The notes beneath the pieces are model-generated. The model was not told the DNA's origin. It searched no databases and saw nothing but the letters and a program-made list of their open reading frames with translations. Positions 25,005 to 32,239 of a DNA stretch of 44,097 bases are shown piece by piece. The number at the start of each line of letters is the position of its first letter. The stretch's first letter is position 1. The position numbers and the translations under genes are program-made. Source of the DNA: Desulfovibrio sp. (lineage in GTDB: Bacteria > Bacillota > Dethiobacteria > DTU022); contig JAGUZX010000130.1 of assembly GCA_020060545.1 (NCBI GenBank), forward strand, positions 1 to 44,097. Direction: 5' to 3'.

Positions 25005-26039
25005 TTAAACAGGCAGCAAGGTCAGCCCGGTTTCTTCCGGATATCCGTACATCAAGTTCATATTTTGCACCGCCTGCCCCGCGGCGCCCTTGACCAGGTT
25101 GTCGATGGCTGAGATGATCACCAGCCTGCCGGTGCGGGTGTCACACCGGACGGCCAGGTCGCAATAATTGCTCCCGCGGACAAGCCGTGTTTCCGGCAGC
25201 AGGGGAGGCTCGAGCACCCGGACAAAAGAATGGCGGGCATAAAAGTCACGGTAAAGAGAATCGAGCCAATCCTGCGAAAGCTCCATTTTCAGGCTCAGGT
25301 AGACCGTGCTGAGAATGCCCCTGATCATCGGGACCAGGTGGGGGGTAAAAGTGATCCGGACCTCCTCTCCGGCCAGCCGCCCGAGTTCCTGCTCAATTTC
25401 CGGGATATGCTGGTGATTACCCACCCGGTAAGCCTTGAAGTTCTCGGTGCAGTCGGGAAAGTGAAATTCCGGCTTTGGTGCGCGGCCGGCGCCGGAAACG
25501 CCCGACTTGGCGTCCACGATCACGCTGCCTTTGGTTACCAGGCCTTCCCGCGCCAGGGGAGCGAGGGCCAGGAGCGCTCCGGTGGGATAACAACCGGGGT
25601 TGGCCACCAGCCTGGCGCTTTGCACGGCGGTCCCGTTGATTTCAGGCAGGCCGTAAACCGTTTCCTCCAGCAGCTCCGCCGCCGGATGAGCGCGGCCGTA
25701 CCACCGGTCATAAAGCAAGGGGTCGCGCAGCCGGAAGTCCGCGCTTAAATCGATTACCTTTTTCCCTTTGCTCAACAGCGCCGGGACTACGGTGGCGGAG
25801 CTGCCATGGGGCAGGGCGCAAAAAACCAGCTCTACCGCCTCCGGCACGGCGTCAACCTGCAAAGGGTGGAGCTTTTGTTTCAACAGCCCGTAAAACTGGG
25901 GCAAAGTCCGGTCCAGGGAGCTGCCGGCATGGCTTTCCGAACTGAAAAAAGACAGCCGGGCCCCGGGATGGTTGAAGAGTAGCCGGATCAATTCAGTCCC
26001 CGCATATCCCGTCGCTCCCAGAATGGCAATCTCAGGCAT
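25005..26039 (-). CDS. argC: N-acetyl-gamma-glutamyl-phosphate reductase
   Basis: NADPH-dependent reduction of N-acetylglutamyl phosphate to the semialdehyde. The 344-residue protein has the dinucleotide motif IAILGATGYAGTELIRLL, FCALPHGSSATVVP, VIDLSADFRLRD, YGLPEINGT, the catalytic VANPGCYPTGALLALAPL and HQHIPEIEQELG. I chose ATG 26037-26039: AAGGAGG lies six bases before it, and that site falls inside the coding frame of the earlier ATG at 26055-26057. First gene of the operon argCJBDGH, preceded by a T-box leader, so it should be expressed when tRNA-Arg is uncharged. Confidence 0.96.
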   Translation of the reverse strand: MPEIAILGATGYAGTELIRLLFNHPGARLSFFSSESHAGSSLDRTLPQFYGLLKQKLHPLQVDAVPEAVELVFCALPHGSSATVVPALLSKGKKVIDLSADFRLRDPLLYDRWYGRAHPAAELLEETVYGLPEINGTAVQSARLVANPGCYPTGALLALAPLAREGLVTKGSVIVDAKSGVSGAGRAPKPEFHFPDCTENFKAYRVGNHQHIPEIEQELGRLAGEEVRITFTPHLVPMIRGILSTVYLSLKMELSQDWLDSLYRDFYARHSFVRVLEPPLLPETRLVRGSNYCDLAVRCDTRTGRLVIISAIDNLVKGAAGQAVQNMNLMYGYPEETGLTLLPV

Positions 26040-26068
26040 TTCGCTCCTCCTTTCCATAAGTTAACATT

Positions 26069-26099
26069 ATAAGTTAAGGGGTCTGACCCCTTAACTTAT
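26069..26099. repeat. 31-bp perfect palindrome, copy 2 of REP-like family
   Basis: Identical over 31 bp to the copy at 18578-18608. Here it lies in the arg leader, between the T-box terminator and the argC ribosome-binding site, so the mRNA of the read-through transcript carries this hairpin 30 bases before the start codon. The two copies flank the arg operon. Confidence 0.92.
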
Positions 26100-26130
26100 C
26101 AATTTGATTTATTTTGCCCCGGCATCATGG

Positions 26131-26408
26131 AAAAGACCTCTCGCCCATTAAAGGACGAGAGGTCTCGCGGTACCACCTTTGTTGGCCGACCTTTTAAAGT
26201 CAACCCTCTCACGCCGCTCCGTACGGAACGGCCCCTGATAACGGTAGTTTCTACCGGGACAGCCTACGCACCGGCTTAAAACCGGCTTCAGCCGCCGCCT
26301 CCGGGGTGCGCTTCACCGCCTGCTTCTGGTCCGGACTTCCACCGGCTCCGGATCGCTGGTGCCTCCACCTGGCGGCTACTCTCCCCATCACGGGTTAAAT
26401 ATTATGCA
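26131..26408 (-). promoter_or_regulatory. T-box riboswitch leader of the arg operon, inferred Arg (CGC) specifier
   Basis: On the minus strand the T-box core AAAGGTGGTACCGCG (26166-26180) is followed by a terminator: arms 26153-26164 and 26135-26146 (GACCTCTCGTCC and GGGCGAGAGGTC), loop TTTAAT, then TTTT (26131-26134). Upstream, stem I contains the GGAGAGTAG block, a distal GGAGCCGGTGGAAGTCCGG hairpin and the specifier loop GGTGAAGCGCACCCCGGAG. Aligned with the common GTGAA-N-NNN-ACC pattern of specifier loops, the codon is CGC, an arginine codon. Uncharged tRNA-Arg would pair with CGC and with the T-box bulge, stabilising the antiterminator. This fits the arginine genes downstream. Confidence 0.93.
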
Positions 26409-26414
26409 GGTTCG

Positions 26415-26444
26415 ATTTTACACCACTCCGGCAGGCCATGTCAA
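26415..26444 (-). promoter_or_regulatory. Promoter of the arg operon leader
   Basis: TTGACA (26439-26444) and TAAAAT (26415-26420) with an 18-bp spacer on the minus strand, a few bases before the T-box leader. Confidence 0.85.
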
Positions 26445-26460
26445 GAGTTAAACGCAATTT

Positions 26461-26886
26461 TTATTTTAGCTGTTTTTCGGCGATGGCGCCGACAACCGGC
26501 AGTTTAAACGTTTCACCCTGGTTTGCTTTAAGCATCAGGATCACCCAGAGGATCAGGGCGCCGATCCAAATCAGCGGCGCGATAAAACCGGATCGCCCGA
26601 ACAAGATCCCGAGCACCACCTCGAGTACAAAAAGCGGCAAAAAAGTAAGCATCGACTGCACCGCGTGAAACCGGACAAACCTGTTTTTTTCAACAAGATA
26701 AAAAATCAAACCGGTTACAAAAAAACCCAGGTAAGACAGCAGCGCGGCAGTATTTTGCGGCATCCCGGTCGATGTACCGCTGCCGCCGTTGGCACAGGGG
26801 TAGCACAATACGGTCCCGCAGGAAAAACAAAAACCCCCTTTCATCCTTACTCTGCCGCTCTCTTCCCCGCACCGGCAGCATAACAC
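26461..26886 (-). CDS. Zinc-ribbon plus DUF4870-like membrane protein
   Basis: A 141-residue protein. The N-terminus has a cysteine-rich metal-binding region (CCRCG, then CFSCG and CYPC, about residues 3-30). The rest resembles DUF4870/Tic20-like small membrane proteins: NTAALLSYLGFFVTGLIFYLVEKNRFVRFHAVQSM, then two more helices. The KNRFVRFHAVQSM stretch after helix 1 is typical of DUF4870. The start is GTG 26884-26886, with GAGGGGG about nine bases upstream. Function unknown. It is divergent in function from its neighbours and lies between the arg promoter and the propionate cluster, downstream of a possible short gene. Confidence 0.82.
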   Translation of the reverse strand: MLCCRCGEESGRVRMKGGFCFSCGTVLCYPCANGGSGTSTGMPQNTAALLSYLGFFVTGLIFYLVEKNRFVRFHAVQSMLTFLPLFVLEVVLGILFGRSGFIAPLIWIGALILWVILMLKANQGETFKLPVVGAIAEKQLK

Positions 26887-26904
26887 AATAAATACCCCCT
26901 CTCT

Positions 26905-26982
26905 TTATTTGAAACACCTATCTTTGGGCCGGGCCATACTTGCCGCGAATTCACCCGCCAGGTCAAACTTCGGCCGATTCAT
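26905..26982 (-). CDS. Candidate 25-residue small protein
   Basis: ATG 26980-26982 is preceded by GAGGAGG at seven bases, one of the stronger ribosome-binding sites in the window. The frame reads MNRPKFDLAGEFAAS followed by MARPKDRCFK and TAA. It has no membrane segment and no family I recognise. It lies directly after a 33-bp palindrome and 18 bp before the zinc-ribbon gene. It could be a real small protein or a leader for that gene. Confidence 0.4.
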   Translation of the reverse strand: MNRPKFDLAGEFAASMARPKDRCFK

Positions 26983-26996
26983 AAGCACGCCTCCTC

Positions 26997-27029
26997 ATTA
27001 AGTTATGGTGCCTGGCACCATAACTTAAT
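26997..27029. repeat. 33-bp perfect palindrome, variant of REP-like family
   Basis: ATTAAGTTATGGTGCC, a single T, then its exact complement. The outer arm (AAGTTA) matches the 31-bp palindromes at 18578 and 26069, while the inner stem is GGTGCC in place of GGGGTC. It is 15 bp after the stop of the carboxyltransferase gene and may terminate the propionate operon. Confidence 0.9.
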
Positions 27030-27044
27030 AGCTTGGCTTCCGGT

Positions 27045-28586
27045 CTAGAGGGGGATGTTGCCGTGCTTGCGTAAAGGGCGCTGTTCGCGCTTTGTTTCCA
27101 GCGCTTCCAGGGCGCGCAAAAGGTAGGCCCGGGTTTGCCGCGGGTCGATTACTTCGTCGATCCAGCCCCGGGCGGCGGCGATATAGGGGTTGGCGAATTT
27201 GTCCCGGTACTGCCGGACCAGTTCCTGGCGCAGCTGCTCCTTATCCGCGGCCGCTTCCAGCTCCCGCCGGTTGACGATATTTACCGCTCCTTCGGGCCCC
27301 ATTACGGCGATCTCGGCGCTGGGCCAGGCCAGGCAGATGTCGGCTCCCAGCGAGCGGGAACTCATGGCGATATACGCGCCGCCGTACGCTTTCCTTAAAA
27401 TAACGGAAACCTGGGGCACGGTAGCCTCGGAGTAAGCGAAGAGCACCTTCGCGCCGTGGCGGATCACCCCTCCCCATTCCTGTTCCACTCCCGGCAGGTA
27501 ACCCGGCACATCGACAAACGTGACCAGCGGCAGGTTGAAACAGTCGCAAAACCGGACAAAGCGGGCGATCTTGTCCGAAGAATTGATATCCAGGCAGCCG
27601 GCCTTGACCTGAGGCTGGTTGGCGATGATGCCCACCACCCTCCCGGCAAGGCGGGCGAAGCCGACCACCGCGTTCTGGGCATAGCCCTGGTGGACCTCGA
27701 AGAGGGTGCTCCCGTCCACCACCCGGCGGATTACCTCCCGGACATCATACGATTTATTCGGGTTTTCCGGCAGGATTCCCGCCAGCTCCTCCTGGTCGAG
27801 CGAAGGCTCCCGCGGCTCCGCCGGGGGCGGGTCTTCGACATTATTGGCCGGCAAGTAACTTAAAAGGGTCCGGATTTGATCCAGGCATTCCTCTTCCCCC
27901 GCCGCGTAGAAATGCGCTACCCCGCTGGTCTTGTTGTGGGTGGCCGCGCCGCCCAGTTCCTCCGCTGAAACAACTTCGTTGGTGACGGCCTTGATCACCT
28001 GGGGCCCCGTAATAAACATATTCCCTGTCTGGTTAACCATGAACACGAAATCGGTCAGGGCGGGGGAATAAACGGCCCCCCCGGCGCAGGGGCCCATGAT
28101 CACCGAAAGCTGCGGCACCACGCCCGAATAAATGGTGTTGCGGTAAAAAATGGAGCCGTAGCCGTTCAGGGCGTAAACCCCTTCCTGGATGCGGGCCCCT
28201 CCGGAATCGTTAAGCCCGATTACCGGGGCACCGTTTTTCGCGGCCAGGTCCAGGACCCGGCAGATCTTCGCCGCATGCTCCTCTCCGAGGGAACCGCCCG
28301 CCACGGTAAAATCCTGGGCGAATACGTAAACCCGCCGGCCAGCGATAGTCCCGCAGCCGGTAACCACGCCTTCACCGGGGTTTTTAATCTCCAGGTTGCT
28401 GGCATCTTCGAGGCCGGTCTGCACGAACGTGCCCAGCTCGGCAAAGCTGCCCTCGTCCAGGAGTCCGTTCAGCCTCTCCCGGGCGGTCTGCTTGCCCTTG
28501 GCATGTTGCTCCTCGATTCTTTGCGCGCCGCCGCCGGCCAGGGTCCGCTCCCGTCTTTCCTGCAGGTGCTTCAGTTTGTCTTCCAT
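27045..28586 (-). CDS. mmdA: Methylmalonyl-CoA carboxyltransferase / decarboxylase alpha subunit
   Basis: Carboxyltransferase subunit that moves a carboxyl group between (S)-methylmalonyl-CoA and biotin (or another acceptor), linking propionyl-CoA and methylmalonyl-CoA. The 513-residue protein has the crotonase-like two-lobe structure. N-lobe: GKQTARERLNGLLDEGSFAELG, VYVFAQDFTVAGGSLGE, LNDSGGARIQEGV and the oxyanion hole MGPCAGGAVYSPALTDF. C-lobe: VVGFARLAGRVVGIIANQP, FVDVPGYLPGVEQEWGGVIRHGAK and KAYGGAYIAMSSR. Length is normal. It is last in the propionate cluster, 31 bp after the epimerase. The biotin carrier and a membrane decarboxylase beta subunit are not encoded here, so whether it decarboxylates or transcarboxylates cannot be told. 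Confidence 0.93.
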   Translation of the reverse strand: MEDKLKHLQERRERTLAGGGAQRIEEQHAKGKQTARERLNGLLDEGSFAELGTFVQTGLEDASNLEIKNPGEGVVTGCGTIAGRRVYVFAQDFTVAGGSLGEEHAAKICRVLDLAAKNGAPVIGLNDSGGARIQEGVYALNGYGSIFYRNTIYSGVVPQLSVIMGPCAGGAVYSPALTDFVFMVNQTGNMFITGPQVIKAVTNEVVSAEELGGAATHNKTSGVAHFYAAGEEECLDQIRTLLSYLPANNVEDPPPAEPREPSLDQEELAGILPENPNKSYDVREVIRRVVDGSTLFEVHQGYAQNAVVGFARLAGRVVGIIANQPQVKAGCLDINSSDKIARFVRFCDCFNLPLVTFVDVPGYLPGVEQEWGGVIRHGAKVLFAYSEATVPQVSVILRKAYGGAYIAMSSRSLGADICLAWPSAEIAVMGPEGAVNIVNRRELEAAADKEQLRQELVRQYRDKFANPYIAAARGWIDEVIDPRQTRAYLLRALEALETKREQRPLRKHGNIPL

Positions 28587-28617
28587 TTGCCCTCACCACT
28601 TTCCTGAAGTATGTCTT

Positions 28618-29016
28618 CTAGCGCTCGCACAGCTCTATCAGGATCCCGCCCGTTGAGCGGGGATGGATGAATGCGATGCGCGCCCCCCCCGCCCCGGGGC
28701 GCGGCTTATCGTCGATCAGCGCCACCCCTGAGGCTTTCAGCTGCTTGAGCTTCTCCGCGAGGTTGGTGACCCGGAAAGCGAGATGCTGAATCCCTTCACC
28801 TTTATGCTCGATAAATTTAGCCACCGGACCGGCAGGGTCCGTCGATTGGAGCAGCTCAATCTTGCTTTCCCCCACGGGCAGGAAGGCTACTTTTACTTTT
28901 TGATCCGCCAGCTCTTCGAACCCTTTTACCTGGAGCCCCAGCCGGTCCCGGTAAAAGGGAAGCGCCTGCTCCAGGTCACGCACGGCAATCCCGATATGGT
29001 CTATTTTATCCAACAA
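28618..29016 (-). CDS. mce: Methylmalonyl-CoA epimerase
   Basis: Interconverts (R)- and (S)-methylmalonyl-CoA. The 132-residue protein is a glyoxalase-fold enzyme with DKIDHIGIAVRDLEQALPFY, IEHKGEGIQHLAFRV and a final GILIELCE. The first His, the second His (IQHLA) and the Glu (IELCE) are the family's metal ligands, all present. I chose TTG 29014-29016 because GGGGGG lies six to seven bases before it and the protein then begins MLDKIDHIG as usual. The frame also has a TTG at 29044-29046, which would overlap the mutase subunit gene. It sits between the B12-binding mutase subunit and mmdA, as expected for a propionate pathway. Confidence 0.93.
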   Translation of the reverse strand: MLDKIDHIGIAVRDLEQALPFYRDRLGLQVKGFEELADQKVKVAFLPVGESKIELLQSTDPAGPVAKFIEHKGEGIQHLAFRVTNLAEKLKQLKASGVALIDDKPRPGAGGARIAFIHPRSTGGILIELCER

Positions 29017-29029
29017 GGCGAACCCCCCT

Positions 29030-29434
29030 TTACCTGTTTTGATCAAACTGCTGCTTGATAAACTTTACAATCTCGGCGGTGGACGCGCCCGGCGTAAAAA
29101 CTTCGGCGATCCCCGCTTCTTTTAAGTAAGCGATGTCCTCCCGGGGGATTACCCCGCCGGCGATAACCGGAATGTCGCCCCCGTCCTGCCGCCGGAGCAG
29201 CTCCACCAGCGGGGGCAGCAGCTGCAGGTGCGCCCCGGAAAGAATGCTTAAACCGATGACCTGGACATCTTCCTGCAGGGCGGTTTCGACAATCTGCTCC
29301 GGGGTCTGCCTTAAACCGGTATAGATCACCTCCATCCCGGCATCACGCAGCGCCTGCGCCACAACCTTGGCTCCCCGGTCATGCCCGTCCAGGCCCACCT
29401 TGCCGATCAAAACCCGTATTTTTTCCCCGGCCAT
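29030..29434 (-). CDS. Methylmalonyl-CoA mutase, B12-binding (small) subunit
   Basis: Separate cobalamin-binding subunit of methylmalonyl-CoA mutase, 134 residues. It has [21 protein letters not shown], where DGHDRG is the DxHxxG motif whose His ligates cobalt, then [15 protein letters not shown] and [19 protein letters not shown] with the GG nucleotide-loop contact. In many bacteria this domain is fused to the large subunit; here it is free-standing, as in several Clostridia. I chose ATG 29432-29434 because the protein then begins [14 protein letters not shown]. It is 204 bp after the large-subunit gene, a long gap for partners of one enzyme. Confidence 0.94.
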   Translation of the reverse strand: MAGEKIRVLIGKVGLDGHDRGAKVVAQALRDAGMEVIYTGLRQTPEQIVETALQEDVQVIGLSILSGAHLQLLPPLVELLRRQDGGDIPVIAGGVIPREDIAYLKEAGIAEVFTPGASTAEIVKFIKQQFDQNR

Positions 29435-29638
29435 ATCCCTTGATCCCCCCTTGGCCGTAATGGCCCTCACTGCCGTTTTCCCGGATTGACCCGAAACGGT
29501 TTATCTCCCTGCAGGCCCGCGTTTCCCGTTACGCCGTTACGGCCCTCACCGCTTCGGGGCGGCGCCTGCGCCGCCCGCGGGCGCAAACCGCTCCAAGCGC
29601 CGCCCGCCGCAAGCGTAAGCAGGGCGGCCGCCTTGTTT
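29435..29638 (-). other. GC-rich structured spacer between the two mutase subunit genes
   Basis: It contains an exact hairpin GGGCGGCGC (29557-29565) and GCGCCGCCC (29568-29576), two-base loop, inside further GC-rich inverted sequence, and repeats of CGTTACGCCGTTACG. No open frame with a credible start is seen. It may stabilise or divide the mRNA, or be a degraded mobile repeat. Confidence 0.55.
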
Positions 29639-31312
29639 TTAGAGTGTAATCTGCTGCTGGTATTCACCGAAAATCTCCCGGAAGATCCCGCAAATCTCCC
29701 CCAGGGTGGCGTAAGCTTTGACCGCCTCCAGGAGATAAGGCATCAGGTTGTCCCGGGAAAGGGCCCCCTTGCGGAGCTGCTGGAGCGCTTCCGCCACTTT
29801 GCGCTGGTCGCGGTTCAGGCGCACCGCCTTGAGGCGGTTAAGCTGCCGTTCTCCCACCGCCGGATCCACTTTCAGCAGATCCATCGGTTGATCCGCGCCC
29901 CCGGTAAAGCGGTTTACACCGACGACCACCCGTTCACCGGCCTCGATCTCTTTCTGGTACCGGTAGGCGCTCTCCTGGATCTCCCGCTGCATGAACCCCT
30001 CTTCAATGGCGGCCACGGCGCCGCCCATGGTGTCGATCCGCCTGATATAATCAAGCACCTTTGCTTCGATCTGGTTGGTGAGCGACTCCACGAAATACGA
30101 GCCGCCCAGGGGATCAACGGTGTCGGTGACGCCGATCTCGAAGCCGATCACCTGCTGGGTGCGCAGCGCCAGCAGGACCGCGTGCTCGCTGGGCAGCGCC
30201 AGCGCCTCGTCCTTGGAATTGGTATGGAGCGACTGGGTCCCGCCGAGGGCGGCGCTCAAAGCCTGGAAAGCCACCCGCATGATATTGACATCGGGCTGCT
30301 GCGCCGTCAGGGTGCAGCCGGCGGTCTGGGTATGGAAGCGCAGCATCATCGAGCGGGGATTCCGGGCGCCGAAACGATCCTTCATCAGGCGCGCCCAGAT
30401 GCGCCGGGCCGCCCTGAACTTGGCGATCTCCTCAAAAAAATTCAGGTGGGCGTTAAAGAAAAAGGAAAGACGCGGCCCGAACTGGTCCACCGCCAGGCCC
30501 GCCGCCAGCGCCGCCTCCACGTAGGCGATGGCGTTGGCCAGGGTAAAGGCCACCTCCTGTACCGCCGTGGAGCCGGCTTCCCGGATATGGTAGCCGCTGA
30601 TGCTGATGGTGTTCCAGGCCGGGAGGTGCTCCCCGGCATAGGCGAAGACATCCACCACCAGGCGCATCGACTCCCGGGGCGGAAAGATATAGGTGCCCCG
30701 GGCGACGTATTCTTTCAGGATATCGTTCTGGATGGTACCGTTCAGCTTTTCCGGGGACACGCCCTGCTTTTCCGCCACCGCCATATACATCGCCAGCAGC
30801 ACCGCCGCCGGGGCATTGATTGTCATCGAGGTGCTGACGCGGTCCAGCGGGATCCGGTCCATCAGGAGCTCCATGTCGGCCAGGGAATCGATCGCCACCC
30901 CCACCTTCCCCACTTCGCCGCGCGCCAGGGGGTGATCCGAATCGTACCCGATCTGGGTGGGCAGGTCGAAAGCGACGCTTAAACCCGTCTGCCCCTGCTC
31001 CAGCAGGTAGCGGAAGCGCGCGTTTGTTTCCTCGGCGGTGCCGAAGCCGGCATACTGGCGCATGGTCCAGAGCCGCCCCCGGTACATGTTCGGCTGGATG
31101 CCCCGGGTAAAAGGGTATTCGCCGGGCAGGCCCAGCATCTCCATCTCGTCAAAACCGGGCAGGGAAAACAGATCGTAGAGAGGCTCCACGGGCGTCCCGT
31201 CATCCAGCTTGAATTCCTTCGGCTCGGGGTTTTTCTGCAGCGTTTTCCTCAAGTTCTCTTCCCAGTTGGCCCGGGCCCGGGCCAACTGCTCCTGCTTTTC
31301 CTTGTCTGTCAC
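29639..31312 (-). CDS. mcmA: Methylmalonyl-CoA mutase, large (catalytic) subunit
   Basis: Catalytic barrel subunit that rearranges succinyl-CoA to (R)-methylmalonyl-CoA with adenosylcobalamin. The 557-residue protein has [20 protein letters not shown], the substrate-tunnel region [54 protein letters not shown] (active-site His) and [20 protein letters not shown]. Then come [20 protein letters not shown] and a C-terminal helical region. It lacks the B12 domain, which is encoded by the next gene. I chose GTG 31310-31312 ([13 protein letters not shown]), which has GGGAGG about 11 bases upstream; GTG 31319-31321 is an alternative. The preceding 40 bp include a repeat that also forms the sucD stop codon. 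Confidence 0.96.
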   Translation of the reverse strand: MTDKEKQEQLARARANWEENLRKTLQKNPEPKEFKLDDGTPVEPLYDLFSLPGFDEMEMLGLPGEYPFTRGIQPNMYRGRLWTMRQYAGFGTAEETNARFRYLLEQGQTGLSVAFDLPTQIGYDSDHPLARGEVGKVGVAIDSLADMELLMDRIPLDRVSTSMTINAPAAVLLAMYMAVAEKQGVSPEKLNGTIQNDILKEYVARGTYIFPPRESMRLVVDVFAYAGEHLPAWNTISISGYHIREAGSTAVQEVAFTLANAIAYVEAALAAGLAVDQFGPRLSFFFNAHLNFFEEIAKFRAARRIWARLMKDRFGARNPRSMMLRFHTQTAGCTLTAQQPDVNIMRVAFQALSAALGGTQSLHTNSKDEALALPSEHAVLLALRTQQVIGFEIGVTDTVDPLGGSYFVESLTNQIEAKVLDYIRRIDTMGGAVAAIEEGFMQREIQESAYRYQKEIEAGERVVVGVNRFTGGADQPMDLLKVDPAVGERQLNRLKAVRLNRDQRKVAEALQQLRKGALSRDNLMPYLLEAVKAYATLGEICGIFREIFGEYQQQITL

Positions 31313-31353
31313 CTTCCGCCACACCTCCCGCCATGCTTTTAGACTGCCTGGAT

Positions 31354-31373
31354 GCACATGCCGCGCCCCTACA
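31354..31373 (-). repeat. TGTAGGGGCG repeat at the sucD stop codon
   Basis: On the minus strand TTGTAGGGGCGCGGCATG begins inside the last codons of sucD; the TAG stop (31369-31371) is part of it. The first 10 bases match the repeats at 8094 and 9333. Confidence 0.7.
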
Positions 31374-32235
31374 AAACCGCCTTGAGCAGGGCCGGGATCT
31401 GGGAAGGCAGCTCCGCCACCTTTACCCCGGCCTCCCGCAGCGCGCCGATCTTGCCGGCAAAGGTGCCGCGGTCCCTTTCAATAATCGCCCCGGCGTGGCC
31501 CATCCTTTTGCCCGGAGGGGCGCTTTTGCCGGCGACATAGGCGACCACGGGCTTGTTCATCGAAGCGGCGATATAGCGGGCTGCTTCCTCTTCGGCGCTG
31601 CCGCCGATTTCACCGACCAGCACTACCGCCCCGGTATCGGGATCGCCTGCGAATTCCTGCAAAACGTCGATAAAGTTCAACCCCGTCACCCGGTCCCCGC
31701 CCAACCCCACTACCGTGGAGGTACCCAGGCCGTGATTGGTCAGGTTCCCCACAATCTCGTAACAAAGAGTCCCGCTGCGGGAAATCACCCCGACCGGCCC
31801 CGGCACGAAATAGCGGTTGGGCATGAACCCGATCTTGCAGCGCCCGGAGGAAACCAGGCCGAATGTGTTGGGGCCCACTACGACCACCCCTTTGCGCCGG
31901 GCGTAGGCGCAGATCTCCATGGTGTCGTGGAGGCTGATATGCTCGGGGATCAGGGCGATCAGCTTCAAGCCGGCGGCGATGGCTTCAAAAGCCGCATCCC
32001 TGGCATAGGGCGCCGGCGTGAAAAGGATGCCCGCATCGGCGGGTTCCGCCTCCATGGCGGCGAATACCGTATCGTAGACCGGGACTCCCTCCACAACCTG
32101 CCCGCCTTTGCCCGGCGAAACGCCGCCAACGACCCGCGTCCCGTAGGCGATCATCTGTGCGGTATGGAAAGACCCCTGATTGCCGGTAATCCCCTGGACC
32201 AGGACCCGGGTATTTTCATCGATATAGATGGCCAC
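31369..32235 (-). CDS. sucD: Succinyl-CoA synthetase, alpha subunit
   Basis: With SucC, interconverts succinate and succinyl-CoA with formation or use of ATP/GTP. The 288-residue protein has [24 protein letters not shown] (CoA-binding fold), [31 protein letters not shown] and KRMGHAGAI, where His near residue 247 is phosphorylated. I chose GTG 32233-32235: GGGGGAG lies seven bases before it, it falls four bases after the sucC stop and it gives [15 protein letters not shown]. Coupling with sucC is likely. The stop codon is inside a dispersed repeat. Confidence 0.96.
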   Translation of the reverse strand: MAIYIDENTRVLVQGITGNQGSFHTAQMIAYGTRVVGGVSPGKGGQVVEGVPVYDTVFAAMEAEPADAGILFTPAPYARDAAFEAIAAGLKLIALIPEHISLHDTMEICAYARRKGVVVVGPNTFGLVSSGRCKIGFMPNRYFVPGPVGVISRSGTLCYEIVGNLTNHGLGTSTVVGLGGDRVTGLNFIDVLQEFAGDPDTGAVVLVGEIGGSAEEEAARYIAASMNKPVVAYVAGKSAPPGKRMGHAGAIIERDRGTFAGKIGALREAGVKVAELPSQIPALLKAVL

Positions 32236-32239
32236 TGTT

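Noticed and set aside
26461-26886. Arginine regulator ArgR in the gap before the arg leader
   Set aside because: The protein there has Cys-rich ribbons and membrane helices, with no winged helix.
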